A stretch of 64,000 nucleotides of DNA, taken from Bacillota bacterium (GTDB lineage Bacteria > Bacillota > Clostridia > Acetivibrionales > DSM-1351). Within the stretch, counting starts at the first letter, position 1, and each line of letters opens with the position of its first letter. Of this stretch, positions 1-9,537 are shown one piece after another. The notes under the pieces were generated by a model, which saw nothing but the letters and a program-made list of their open reading frames with translations, did no database searches and was not told where the DNA came from. The stretch covers positions 130,916-194,915 of the forward strand of contig JAEZRV010000090.1 in NCBI GenBank assembly GCA_023444055.1, in the 5' to 3' direction. The position numbers and the translations under genes are program-made.

Positions 1-670
1 CATTATTAATCACTATTTCAAAGGCTCTTACAAGGTCAGATATATAAATATAATCTCTTATTGTATTCAAATCTGTCCAAAATTCCATTTCTCTATTTTG
101 AATAATATTTCTTATAATTATTGGTATTAAACCTTGCTGCTTGTTGGGTGTTTGATAACCACCAAAAGGATTTGAAATCCTCAATATTGTATATGGAATT
201 TTATTCTCAATAAAATTAACTTTTAAGAAGCCTTCAAAAAATACTTTTTGTAGAGCATAGATGTTAGTTGGTTCTAAAGTTTGGTCTTCTGAAATTGGAA
301 GTATGGCTTTATCGCCATAAACCGTGCCACCACTAGAAATATGAATAATACGTTGTACATCTCTCTTTGAAATATATAACAACAAGCTTGTTAACGTATT
401 GTAGAATTTCAATTCTTCATCTATACCATTAATATTAGTTGTAGGAGAAATCGAACCAAGCGCATTTATTACTATATATTCTTTTAAATCAAAATCATAT
501 AGCTTGTCAATATCTGTAAAATCCAACTCACAAAACTTAAATTTTCCACAAGAAGCTTCGCTATATAAATTCTTTTTTTTATTAATAACAGTTACGTCAA
601 ACTTTTCTGATAAAAAATTTGCCAGATTGTACCCTAAATAGCCACAACCTAGAATTAATATTTTTTCCAC
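1..670 (-). CDS. NAD-dependent sugar epimerase/dehydratase, 3' end outside window
   Basis: An open frame runs off the left edge of the window; about 223 N-terminal residues are present. The start is a GTG at 670, chosen because GGAGAA lies nine bases upstream (680-685). The protein opens with an extended-SDR Rossmann motif GCGYLG (GxGxxG, residues 8-13), has the SSGGTVYG strand and the catalytic YALQK (YxxxK, Y138/K142), followed by NPFGGYQ and RDYIYISD segments typical of nucleotide-sugar epimerases. It probably makes or epimerises a nucleotide sugar for the surface polysaccharide made by the upstream genes of the same operon. Substrate cannot be told from sequence. The family is usually about 300 residues, so roughly a quarter is missing. 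Confidence 0.85.
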   Translation of the reverse strand, partial: MEKILILGCGYLGYNLANFLSEKFDVTVINKKKNLYSEASCGKFKFCELDFTDIDKLYDFDLKEYIVINALGSISPTTNINGIDEELKFYNTLTSLLLYISKRDVQRIIHISSGGTVYGDKAILPISEDQTLEPTNIYALQKVFFEGFLKVNFIENKIPYTILRISNPFGGYQTPNKQQGLIPIIIRNIIQNREMEFWTDLNTIRDYIYISDLVRAFEIVINN

Positions 671-775
671 AATAAAAAATTCTCCATTCAGCCGATGTCG
701 CTAGCGGCATATATAGTAATATAAAAATGATGTGCGACTATCACCAAATTTTTAGTCTTTAAAACTATCTCCTAA

Positions 776-3700
776 TCAATTTAGCTCATCAATTAACGTA
801 ATCCAATATTTAATTACTGTCGTTTTTTCATTAGCTTTAAACAAGTCTATTGCCTTATCGCTTAATTTTTCATAGTCCTTAGTTTTTAAGAGATTCGCTA
901 TAGTCTTTTCTAAGTAGTCCTTCTGCATTTTTTCTACAAATACAACACTAGGCTCGTCTGGCAAAAGCTCTTTAAAAGGTCTTGCTTCTTCAAACACAAC
1001 AGATATTTTTCCAAAACTAGCTGCTTCAAATAATACAAGTGGCGACCCCTCAAACTTTGATGGTAAAACAAAAAATTCACAACCATTATAATAATCACCA
1101 AGGTTATTTACAGTTCCAACTAATCTAACTCTTTCATTTAGTTGTTTTTTGTTAATTAATTCTTCTAATTCACTCCTTAAAACACCTTCACCCGCGATAA
1201 CCAAGTCAATATCGTTAAAAGAGTTAGCAATCCCTTCAAAAGCTTCGATTAATATATGCTGTTGCTTTTGATCTACAAGTCTGCCAGCTGTAAATATATA
1301 TTTTCTATTATGTGGTACAAAATGTTTGTTTATATCTCTTTTTGTAATCATGTTAGGAATAATTTTTATATTTTCTGCCGGAATCCCTCTTTTAACGTAA
1401 TCATTCTCGTATGTTTTCATGTTAACAATTAATTTGTCACAAATATGTGTTGAAATGCTGTGGCTGGATTTCCCAGGTGTTTCATCTTCAAAAAATTCAA
1501 TGCAATTATGCACCGCATATGCAATTTTTATCCCATTATTATGCAAGTCTTTTAAAGTTCCACTATCATCATGCCCAATACCAAGAGCAATACATTTTTT
1601 TATATCATTTTCAATAAAATAGTTTGATAGTGTTTCATTTAACCCAATGCAATAGTAATCAACATTAGGGTTTAAATCAAAAGGCAACTCGTTATTAGAT
1701 GCAGTTCTATTAAATACAAAAACCTCGTATCCTAGTTCCGATAGCATATTGGCCTTTGTTATAAGGAGCATTTCTGCTCCTCCTTTCCCATAATTTAATC
1801 CCTGCATATAAATTGCTACTTTCGGCTTATTTTTAATCTTTAGGATATCGCCTACAATATATATTTTATCAAAATTAGTAGCATTTTTATCATTCGTCAT
1901 ACTAATATAATCTATCTTAGTAAGCTCTACCATTTTATTTTTTATAGAGTCTTCTATATAATACTTATCACAAACTTCCTTATGTATTTTAAATGTTTCT
2001 ACATAAGTTAAATCTATATTTTTACTTGTAACTGTATTAGCATGTCTTCTATGATTGTTTAATTGTCTGCTTGAATATGCTATTTTACCATACCTTAGCA
2101 TTTCAACATAAAGTAGCCAGTCTCCAGCTTTTTTAAATTCCACAACTGTGTCAATTGTTTTTAATAAAATTTCTTTTTTGAATACAACAGCAGAAACATT
2201 AGGTATAGTATTTCTAAAAGCTAAGGCATCTCTAACTTCAAATTTTCCTTCTAAGACATAATCTGATTTCCATTTATTTTCTTCAATGTCCGTTAGCCAC
2301 TCAATCTTTTCATAAGAACTGTAGTATTCATCATTTGCACCAACAATATTAGAATTTGCGTATGACATAACAACACTCTTGTCACGATTACAAGGTAACA
2401 AAACAGTTTTTAGAAAATCATCAGAAGCATAATCATCTGCTTCTGCTATCCAAACATAATCTCCAGTTGCCAATTCTATGCCCTTTTTCCATTGGACAAA
2501 AACATTGCCAGCATTCTGTGAATTATAGCATGTAATAGTGATTTCAGGATATTTATCTTTATACTCTTCCAAAATAGAGATACTGTTATCTGGGCTACTA
2601 TCATCTAGTAAAATAACTTCAAAATCTTTAAAATTCTGATTGTAAATACTATCTAACCTAGGCCTTAAATAATTTTCATAATTATAATTAGGAACAATTA
2701 CACTAACTAATGGTTTTTTGTTCATCTCACTATCAATAATTTTCTTAAATTGCTGACCAGCTTTGTTTACGGTATGTCTGAAAGTTACCTTTTTATAAGC
2801 ATTTTCACCGAAAGTCTTTAGTATTTTTTTGTCAGACAGTTTTATAAGTGCCTCAGCCATGGCATCATAATTTAAATACGGCACTACGATACCACAATCA
2901 TTTTCAACAAATCCTGGCATACCTCCAGCATCCTCAAAACATACAATTGGTAGCTTACATTCAGCAGCCTCTAAGCACACTAAAGGAAAAGTATCTTCTA
3001 TCGAAGGCAACAAAAATATATCACAGTAAGAAAAATATTCTCGTGTATTGTCTTGTGCTCCTATAAAATTAATTTGATTAGCAAGATTTTTATTTTTAAT
3101 TATATCTAAGCATTCTGTTCTTTCTTCGCCATCACCAATCCAAATAAAATAAAAGTCCAGCCCTTTGTTTATTACTTTTTCCGCAACATTAATAAATCCT
3201 TTTGGATTTTTTATAAAAAATGTTGTTCCACAGGCTACTACAATAGTAGCATTTAGAGAGATATTATTTTTCTTTTTGAATTCTATCTTTTCTTCATCAG
3301 TTTTTACAATATCAAATGGTTTAATAAAAGCGTTTATATGATCTAGTACCCTCGGCTTTACAGAATGATTTTTTAATAAGTTGTCTGTAACAGCTTTAGA
3401 AGCGCCTATAATCACCTCTGCCTTAGTTACTAATGTCTTTAGTTCTTCTGGGAACATGTTTATACTTTTTTCCAACTCATGTATATACGCTACAATTTTA
3501 TAACCTTTATTTTTATACAAGCTATCATATAGCTTAAATGAAGCCACAGTATTTAACATTATTATAGAACCGTTAGGAATATAATCGTTAATCTCTTCTG
3601 CATCCAAATCATTACTTAACAATAATATGTTAGTAATTTGAGTAAATTTATTTAATAACTCGCCACCATTTAAAAGAATAATTTTTATATTATACTCTGT

Positions 3701-6169
3701 ATAATCATTAAACCAATTAATTAAATCCAAAAGTACAATGGGAGCACCAGTGCGTGTTGCAGCATGACTAACAAATACAATTGTTTTATCACCTTTAATT
3801 TTTTCGCTGTAAGCTTTCCTGCCCTCAATCCTCCCAAATCTTATATAATGAGCCAATGGGTTAATATTTGCATTTCTTACATCTGGATTTTGATCCAAAT
3901 AATATTTCACATTAAATTTCTCACAAGGGTTTCTGTATTCAAGCCAACCAAAGGAGCAAAAATGAATTAATGCATCTATCCCAGAATTTTTGACATCAGC
4001 GTTATGCCTTAAGTAATAGTCTTCGTCAAACAAGTCAGAGTTTTTTATAATTTCATAATCAGTAGAAGCTCTATTGGATAAAGGCTTTAAAGCACCTTTT
4101 CTTTGCTCATTAATTCCATATCTAATATAATGATAGAGAGGATTTATTCCTCTAGCTAAAACATCAGCATTATTTTCTAAATAGCTTATAGTATCAAAAT
4201 ATGGCGATGGGCTTAATCCTTCAAATGCACCATTCCATACATAATGACGTATTGGATTATTAATACCTTTGCTTATTAATTTTAAAGGCTTAAACTTAGA
4301 AGTATAATATTTTACTAATTTAGGTCTAGGTATTCTATAATTATCACCTAATAATCGCATGTAATAATTAGAATCAAACTTACCACTTTTAAAAATATAG
4401 TAAGACATGACCCAATTTTTTATAGTTTGAACAGTATTCCTCTTTATATTTTGTAAGTTAATATTTTTAATCAAATTAATTTTATCGTTGTTTAAGCTCT
4501 CAACCAAAACCTCTAAACGGCTATTTTCTGTATTCTTTAGCTGGATTGTAGCTTCTAACTCACTAATATAAGCTTGTTTACTTTGTACATCAGCTTCAAG
4601 CTCATTAATATGAACCTGTTTACTTTGTGCATTTGCTTCAAGCTCACTAATATGAGCTTGCTTCATTTGTGCATTGGCTTCAAGCTCACTAATATGAGCC
4701 TTCTTTATTTGTGCATTAGTTTCAAGCTCATTTATATATAACTGCTTACTCTGATTATTAGTTTCTAGCTCGTTTATCTTGGTCTGATTAGTTAATATAG
4801 TTATAGTTTGGTTCTCTATATCCACTTTTCCTTCTATTTCAATGTATTCTATATCTTCAATATTTCCCTTGATATAATACATAGGATCGATATTGTTAAA
4901 AATATCATAGCCTTCTTGTTTAGTAATGGCGTTAGCTGGGATAATCTCAATGTCGGAAATATTTGAATATATTTTATCCACCAAGCATTCGCAATAAAAC
5001 CCTTCAATAGGATCAAATCTTAGATTTAATATTTTTTTATTTCCAAATAACGGTCTTAAATTAAACTTCACTTTAAAACTATTATCATTATCAATGAAAC
5101 CTCTGTATTTTATAGATTCTTCTTCTAAAAAACCAGCTCCTGTATCTACATACAGTGTTGCAGTTTGGCAATACTCCTTTGGTATTGTGTTAAAAATATC
5201 ATATTTGCCTGTATCAGCTATTAAATCCATATGAGTATAGTTATATAGCTCACTTACTTTTTTTGATTTTTTATGGTCATTAACAATATCAAAAAGCATT
5301 AATAAACCAAATAATTTACGGTTGTGGTCATTTTCAGATGCTAAACACAATTGTGCTAATGCAAATTCAGTTACAAAATCATCATTGACTAAGTATTTTG
5401 ATGATTCAGGAAAAATTTTTATAAATTCATCTTTATTCTGTATTTTTTTGTATTGTTCTAATACTTTTATAATTTCAACATTGTATCTAAAACGAGTTTC
5501 ATTTCTAATCCCACTTGTATTTTTTTCATATTCTCTCACACGGAATTTTACCAATTTATCCTCTAAAATATAAATATCGTATTTTAGACAAACCTTTATC
5601 CACTTAAGAAAATCTGGTATCTGACCATAGCCAAAGTCAAACAGCTCACATTCATAGTAACACTCTTTTTTAATTAATACACTCGGATGACATAAAGCAT
5701 TTCCGTAGTAAAAAAAGTAATTTAGCCATTCAAACCTATTACGATTAGGCTGTTCAAAAACATAATAATAGAAATGTTTTTTATCTAAAAAGGGTTGACC
5801 TTTCTCGTCAATGACTTCTACTTTTGTAAAGACAGCAACATAATTCGGGTTCTCTTCAAGGAATGCAACTTGTTTTTCAAGTTTTTCAAGCATCCAGATA
5901 TCATCGGAATGATGAATTGCAATATATTTACCTTTAGCAAGTTTGATGGCGTTATAAAACCCTTCTGCTCTCATATTTTTTTTGTTCTTTATCTTTATAA
6001 TTCTTTGATCCATGTAACTATTTATCAGTTCCCACGAGTCATCAGTTGAATCATCATCAACAATAATAAGTTCGAAATCCTTGTATGTCTGTTTCAATAC
6101 ACTTTCAATAGCCTCACTAATAAATTTCTGATGATTATATGATGTTAATATTACAGATACCGTTGGCAT
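776..6169 (-). CDS. Giant multi-module glycosyltransferase (GT2-coil-GT4-GT2-GT4)
   Basis: About 1,797 residues. Modules in order: a family-2 transferase (residues 1-230, SVILTSYNH and a DDDSTDDS motif); an unassigned segment; a coiled coil of six exact-length 14-residue repeats (about 463-550, consensus I-[NS]-E-L-E-A-N-A-Q); repeated FDxxYYLxxNxDV / HYxxFGxxEGR motifs (about 595-790) known from large surface-glycan transferases; a GT4 (GT-B) module (about 796-1140); a second GT2 (about 1149-1400, SVIVPNYNYENYL, DDSSPDNS); and a second GT4 (about 1449-1797, GKGGAEMLL, KFEGSPLVLFEA). It should add several sugars in series to the polysaccharide, at the cytoplasmic face. The ATG at 6169 is preferred over the GTG at 6178, which lies only two to three bases from the GGAGA site. 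Sugar specificities are unknown. Confidence 0.9.
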   Translation of the reverse strand: MPTVSVILTSYNHQKFISEAIESVLKQTYKDFELIIVDDDSTDDSWELINSYMDQRIIKIKNKKNMRAEGFYNAIKLAKGKYIAIHHSDDIWMLEKLEKQVAFLEENPNYVAVFTKVEVIDEKGQPFLDKKHFYYYVFEQPNRNRFEWLNYFFYYGNALCHPSVLIKKECYYECELFDFGYGQIPDFLKWIKVCLKYDIYILEDKLVKFRVREYEKNTSGIRNETRFRYNVEIIKVLEQYKKIQNKDEFIKIFPESSKYLVNDDFVTEFALAQLCLASENDHNRKLFGLLMLFDIVNDHKKSKKVSELYNYTHMDLIADTGKYDIFNTIPKEYCQTATLYVDTGAGFLEEESIKYRGFIDNDNSFKVKFNLRPLFGNKKILNLRFDPIEGFYCECLVDKIYSNISDIEIIPANAITKQEGYDIFNNIDPMYYIKGNIEDIEYIEIEGKVDIENQTITILTNQTKINELETNNQSKQLYINELETNAQIKKAHISELEANAQMKQAHISELEANAQSKQVHINELEADVQSKQAYISELEATIQLKNTENSRLEVLVESLNNDKINLIKNINLQNIKRNTVQTIKNWVMSYYIFKSGKFDSNYYMRLLGDNYRIPRPKLVKYYTSKFKPLKLISKGINNPIRHYVWNGAFEGLSPSPYFDTISYLENNADVLARGINPLYHYIRYGINEQRKGALKPLSNRASTDYEIIKNSDLFDEDYYLRHNADVKNSGIDALIHFCSFGWLEYRNPCEKFNVKYYLDQNPDVRNANINPLAHYIRFGRIEGRKAYSEKIKGDKTIVFVSHAATRTGAPIVLLDLINWFNDYTEYNIKIILLNGGELLNKFTQITNILLLSNDLDAEEINDYIPNGSIIMLNTVASFKLYDSLYKNKGYKIVAYIHELEKSINMFPEELKTLVTKAEVIIGASKAVTDNLLKNHSVKPRVLDHINAFIKPFDIVKTDEEKIEFKKKNNISLNATIVVACGTTFFIKNPKGFINVAEKVINKGLDFYFIWIGDGEERTECLDIIKNKNLANQINFIGAQDNTREYFSYCDIFLLPSIEDTFPLVCLEAAECKLPIVCFEDAGGMPGFVENDCGIVVPYLNYDAMAEALIKLSDKKILKTFGENAYKKVTFRHTVNKAGQQFKKIIDSEMNKKPLVSVIVPNYNYENYLRPRLDSIYNQNFKDFEVILLDDSSPDNSISILEEYKDKYPEITITCYNSQNAGNVFVQWKKGIELATGDYVWIAEADDYASDDFLKTVLLPCNRDKSVVMSYANSNIVGANDEYYSSYEKIEWLTDIEENKWKSDYVLEGKFEVRDALAFRNTIPNVSAVVFKKEILLKTIDTVVEFKKAGDWLLYVEMLRYGKIAYSSRQLNNHRRHANTVTSKNIDLTYVETFKIHKEVCDKYYIEDSIKNKMVELTKIDYISMTNDKNATNFDKIYIVGDILKIKNKPKVAIYMQGLNYGKGGAEMLLITKANMLSELGYEVFVFNRTASNNELPFDLNPNVDYYCIGLNETLSNYFIENDIKKCIALGIGHDDSGTLKDLHNNGIKIAYAVHNCIEFFEDETPGKSSHSISTHICDKLIVNMKTYENDYVKRGIPAENIKIIPNMITKRDINKHFVPHNRKYIFTAGRLVDQKQQHILIEAFEGIANSFNDIDLVIAGEGVLRSELEELINKKQLNERVRLVGTVNNLGDYYNGCEFFVLPSKFEGSPLVLFEAASFGKISVVFEEARPFKELLPDEPSVVFVEKMQKDYLEKTIANLLKTKDYEKLSDKAIDLFKANEKTTVIKYWITLIDELN
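4526..4777 (-). repeat. Six tandem 42-bp units coding a coiled coil
   Basis: Six contiguous in-frame 42-bp units encode six 14-residue (two-heptad) repeats beginning I-N-E-L-E or I-S-E-L-E. Units are diverged at third positions and at a few residues, so this is an established coiled-coil spacer, but the inner copies are near-identical and could vary in number by slippage or recombination. Confidence 0.9.
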
Positions 6170-6262
6170 TATCTTCACATTCTCCTTTAAAATTACACCC
6201 TATCCATTAAAAATCTAATTAAATATATCTAGCATAGATTATTTGTAAGTATTTCACAATCA

Positions 6263-7060
6263 CTAATTATTACTTACAGCTATTATTAACGGCCTTTTAT
6301 AAAATTCACTATTGTTTATTAAACTATACCTATCTAACTCATCTGGTAAATTTAATACATTTACTATCTTGTATCTCTTATTTTCTTTGTCATATAATGC
6401 TATTTTATCTATCAAAAAACCGCTATCAATTAATAAATTTATTTGATATTTAAACATTTCTAATACATCATTTGTTGATACAATAGGGTTTGCCTTGTTA
6501 CCTCCTAAGTTGTATCCCATTTGAAAAACCAAAACGCTGCATTTATTTCTTAGCAAAGTCAAGTAGTTTAATGCATATTTATAAAAATCATTAACATCCT
6601 TAACATAATTCTTATCAAAGTCTACCCCAGCGTGATGTAATATATTTAAATGAAACATAATATCATACTTTGGAATGTCGTTTATAGTAGAATAGTCCAC
6701 TCCTGTATTTAAAACACTAACATTGCTCATTTCGAAAGCATCTTTAATTAATGAAATTAATTTTGAGTGATTCTCATTAATTTCGTAGGCAAAAAAGTTA
6801 GTAGTTGTATTGTTATTCGCAAAGCTCAATGTAAAAAAACCTGTATTAGCACCTACGTCTGCGACATTTGTATCTTTTTTAAATTCAATATTTTCCTTTA
6901 AAAACAAATATCTTGCAGTATCTCCTCTCCACTCTTCATTAATCTCTACCTTATAGCCTAATTCATCGCTAACAAAATAAGGCATATTCTGATAATTTGA
7001 ATGTTTAGATGATATCTCATATAAGTTTTTTATTTCATCTCTCAAGTTTATTGGAATCAT
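6263..7060 (-). CDS. SAM-dependent methyltransferase, class I (FkbM/TylF-like)
   Basis: 265 residues. The SAM-binding motif I is VADVGANTGFFTLSFA near residues 70-85, followed by an acidic strand end (FFAYEINENH), which is the expected ribose-binding position; FHLNILHHAG is the post-II region. The start ATG is supported by AAGGGA nine bases upstream, and the first 26 bases overlap the end of the ATP-grasp gene, so the two are likely translationally coupled. The neighbourhood points to O- or N-methylation of a sugar or of an amino acid attached to it. The acceptor cannot be predicted from sequence. Confidence 0.8.
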   Translation of the reverse strand: MIPINLRDEIKNLYEISSKHSNYQNMPYFVSDELGYKVEINEEWRGDTARYLFLKENIEFKKDTNVADVGANTGFFTLSFANNNTTTNFFAYEINENHSKLISLIKDAFEMSNVSVLNTGVDYSTINDIPKYDIMFHLNILHHAGVDFDKNYVKDVNDFYKYALNYLTLLRNKCSVLVFQMGYNLGGNKANPIVSTNDVLEMFKYQINLLIDSGFLIDKIALYDKENKRYKIVNVLNLPDELDRYSLINNSEFYKRPLIIAVSNN

Positions 7061-8156
7061 ATATGTTTCCCTTCAAAAAAATTTGTTTAGTATCGTCTCT
7101 ATTGTATATCTCTTGCGATAATAAATAATCATAATCACAAATAAACTGTTCTCGTGAATAGCAAAAATATACTTCATTATTATTTGATTTTTTCAGTCCT
7201 TCATCCCAATAATAATGTGCATCTGTATTAATTTTATAGTCTTTTTCTATAAATATATCAAATCCAACATCATTTAAAAAGTATTCAAATAGTGGTAGAC
7301 CTGCATCAACGAACAATTGAGATGGTCCCCACAACCTAGGATTTGCCTCAATCATTATATACTTGTCATGTTTTTTACGCACTTCTACCATAATAAGACC
7401 TTTAAAACCGCTATTAAGTATCATTTGCGCATACTTTTTAGCTACCGCCTCCAAAAAATCATCATTATAAATTAGTGCTGTAATTATAGAGCCCCCATTA
7501 GGTTGTTGCATTATATTTTTTTGACCATAAAATATCCAATCCCCATTAGGTCTAAAATAATATAATAAATAAAAACTTTCTCCATCAACATATTGTTGTA
7601 TAGACCAATCTGATTTTTTATAATCTTTATCCATATAATTTTTAAAATCATTAAAATCAAAAAAAATAATTGGTTTTAATGGGTTATCATAATTATAATA
7701 ATTAGGTTTTAAAACAACAGGAAATGTTGTTCCATCTATTTTTGATATCTCCTCTGGTACTTCTAAATAATTATTTTTACATAATTCATAAAAAGTCTTT
7801 TTATTTGATATTTTTTCATATAGTTCTTTTTCTACAAGTGGTATATAAAAATTGTAGCTCATAAAATAATCTCTATTTTCAAGTATAAATCTATTAAGTG
7901 ATTCTGTACTTGGCAATATTATATACTTAGTATAAGAAAACATGTTCGTGATAATTTTAGGGATATCTTTAATTGAATTTATATCGTTTTTTTCTCTGGT
8001 ATAAGCAACAAACTTACTATATTTTGTTTGGAAAATAATGTCCTCTTTACTCGTTGCTATTATGATAACAGGAACTTTATACTTTATAGCGACTCTAAGA
8101 AAAGCAATAACTGCCCTCATATTGTATCCTGAAAAAATAACAACAGCATGTTCCAT
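7035..8156 (-). CDS. ATP-grasp ligase of a surface glycan cluster
   Basis: 373 residues with an ATP-grasp fold: an N-terminal Rossmann-like part (AVVIFSGYNMRAVIAFLR), the ATP-binding strand FPVVLKPNYYNY (lysine contacting ATP) near residue 145, the hinge WSIQQYVDGESFYLLYYF, and the metal-binding MIEANPRLWGPSQLF (E and N) near residue 280. Such enzymes make a peptide, amide or thioester bond through an acyl-phosphate. Similar stand-alone ATP-grasp proteins occur in polysaccharide loci, where they are thought to attach amino acids or carboxylates to sugars; which substrate is used here is unknown. The gene overlaps the downstream methyltransferase by 26 bases. A GGAG site lies about 12 bases before the ATG. 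Confidence 0.8.
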   Translation of the reverse strand: MEHAVVIFSGYNMRAVIAFLRVAIKYKVPVIIIATSKEDIIFQTKYSKFVAYTREKNDINSIKDIPKIITNMFSYTKYIILPSTESLNRFILENRDYFMSYNFYIPLVEKELYEKISNKKTFYELCKNNYLEVPEEISKIDGTTFPVVLKPNYYNYDNPLKPIIFFDFNDFKNYMDKDYKKSDWSIQQYVDGESFYLLYYFRPNGDWIFYGQKNIMQQPNGGSIITALIYNDDFLEAVAKKYAQMILNSGFKGLIMVEVRKKHDKYIMIEANPRLWGPSQLFVDAGLPLFEYFLNDVGFDIFIEKDYKINTDAHYYWDEGLKKSNNNEVYFCYSREQFICDYDYLLSQEIYNRDDTKQIFLKGNIYDSNKLER

Positions 8157-8204
8157 TAAATCAATTACACTCCTTTTGATAGTTGTTTAATCTTTTAATT
8201 CATT

Positions 8205-8270
8205 TCAAAAACGATATTTAGATTGCATAATGTAACCACAGCTACATCCTTGGCATTGTCCATTAATCAT
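8205..8270 (-). CDS. Possible 21-residue Cys-rich peptide
   Basis: A short frame in the spacer between the aminotransferase and ATP-grasp genes, co-directional with both. It starts MINGQCQGCSCGY and ends in basic residues; CxxCxC could bind a metal. A purine-rich GGAAGTGAG lies about 13 bases before the ATG, which is further than ideal. With no family match it may be a chance frame; the context (ATP-grasp and methyltransferase downstream) makes it worth recording. Confidence 0.25.
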   Translation of the reverse strand: MINGQCQGCSCGYIMQSKYRF

Positions 8271-8319
8271 TTTTTGAATGTTTCTCACTTCCTTAAAATA
8301 TAACTTTAATTTAGAATAG

Positions 8320-9507
8320 CTATTTAAGATAATCTGAATTACTGCCGACAAACTTTATCAAATCACAAATGTGTTTTATGTCGTTCTCATTTACATTTTT
8401 GCCAGTAGGCAAAGCTAATACTTCTTTACAAACCTCATCTGTTATTGGTAAAGCAATGTTCTTATAAAAATCGTCTGTTAAATAAGGTTCCATTTTATGT
8501 GCACCAGGATAGAAATACCTGCGAGCCATTATATTTTCTTTATTTAAAATATCACCTAACCTATCTCTAGATATTCCATATACCTCTTTATCAATTTTTA
8601 TGATTATATAGCTATAATTTGAAATTTCATTTAAATTATATTCAATCACACTAATTCCATTTACATCATTAAGACATTTCTTGTATAAATTGTAATTTCT
8701 ATCATTTGTTTTTGTTATGTTCTCATAGTCCACAAAATTTGTTAGTCCAAAAGCAGCACACACTTCAGTCATTTTGCCATTTGTTCCAACGGATTCAACT
8801 TTATCAACTCCAGTAAAACCGAAATTTCTCATTACTTTAATTTTTCCTGCAAGAATCGGGTCGTTAGTCGTTATTAAACCGCCTTCAAATGTGTTAAAAA
8901 ATTTTGTGGCATGAAAGCTAAACACTTCACACCGCCCAAAATTTCCAATCATATTATTTTTATATGAACATCCAAAAGCATGTGCAGCATCAAAAAACAA
9001 TTGAATGTTATGTTCCTTAGCAATCTTTTCGAGCGCTTCCACATCGCAAGGTCTCCCCCAGAGATGTACACCCAAAATACCGCTTGTACGTGGTGTTATT
9101 GCTTTTTTAACTGAATCAGGATTTATATTACATGTTAAAGGATCTATATCTACAAATATTGGCTTTATTCCTAGCCATTTAAGGCAGTGAGCAGTAGCAA
9201 CAAAAGTAAAAGAAGGAACAATTACTTCACCTTTTAAAGATAATGCACGGGCTGCTATTTCAAGCCCTATAGTAGCATTGCATACAGCAAAAGCATATTT
9301 AACATTTAAAAATTTTGATAACTTGTCCTCAAGCTCTTTTACTAATGGCCCGTCATTAGTGAATCGTTTTCTTTCAAACATTTCGTTTACTAAAGAAATA
9401 AAATAATCCTTATCTCCAATATTCGGTTTCCCTACATAATGTGGGTCATTAAACATAGGTTCTGAACCATTTATTGCTAAATCATTGGTTGTTTGTAAAA
9501 TTTTCAT
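8320..9507 (-). CDS. DegT/DnrJ/EryC1/StrS family sugar aminotransferase
   Basis: 395 residues, normal for the family. Visible PLP-fold marks are FAVCNATIGLEIAARAL (phosphate-binding segment), EVIVPSFTFVATAHCLKWLG, FFDAAHAFG (Asp that contacts the PLP pyridine N) and SFHATKFFNTFEGG, where the lysine is the Schiff-base residue. Members transaminate a keto-sugar nucleotide; with VioA/FdtB-like members, dTDP-4-keto or 3-keto deoxyhexoses are usual substrates. Since the same operon makes dTDP-4-keto-6-deoxyglucose (rfbA/rfbB), a dTDP-amino-deoxy sugar is a reasonable inference. An unusual 30-residue N-terminal extension containing a PHYVGKPNIG motif precedes the core. Confidence 0.88.
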   Translation of the reverse strand: MKILQTTNDLAINGSEPMFNDPHYVGKPNIGDKDYFISLVNEMFERKRFTNDGPLVKELEDKLSKFLNVKYAFAVCNATIGLEIAARALSLKGEVIVPSFTFVATAHCLKWLGIKPIFVDIDPLTCNINPDSVKKAITPRTSGILGVHLWGRPCDVEALEKIAKEHNIQLFFDAAHAFGCSYKNNMIGNFGRCEVFSFHATKFFNTFEGGLITTNDPILAGKIKVMRNFGFTGVDKVESVGTNGKMTEVCAAFGLTNFVDYENITKTNDRNYNLYKKCLNDVNGISVIEYNLNEISNYSYIIIKIDKEVYGISRDRLGDILNKENIMARRYFYPGAHKMEPYLTDDFYKNIALPITDEVCKEVLALPTGKNVNENDIKHICDLIKFVGSNSDYLK

Positions 9508-9537
9508 TTTTTCTCTTTTCCCACTTAAAAATTAAAT

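Noticed and set aside
4526..4777. 42-bp direct repeats that could be mistaken for a CRISPR array
   Set aside because: Repeats are contiguous with no spacers and lie in frame inside a coding region encoding heptads.
776..6178. Frameshift fusion of several separate glycosyltransferase genes
   Set aside because: The frame is continuous with no stop or RBS between modules, and linkers are long and repeat-based.
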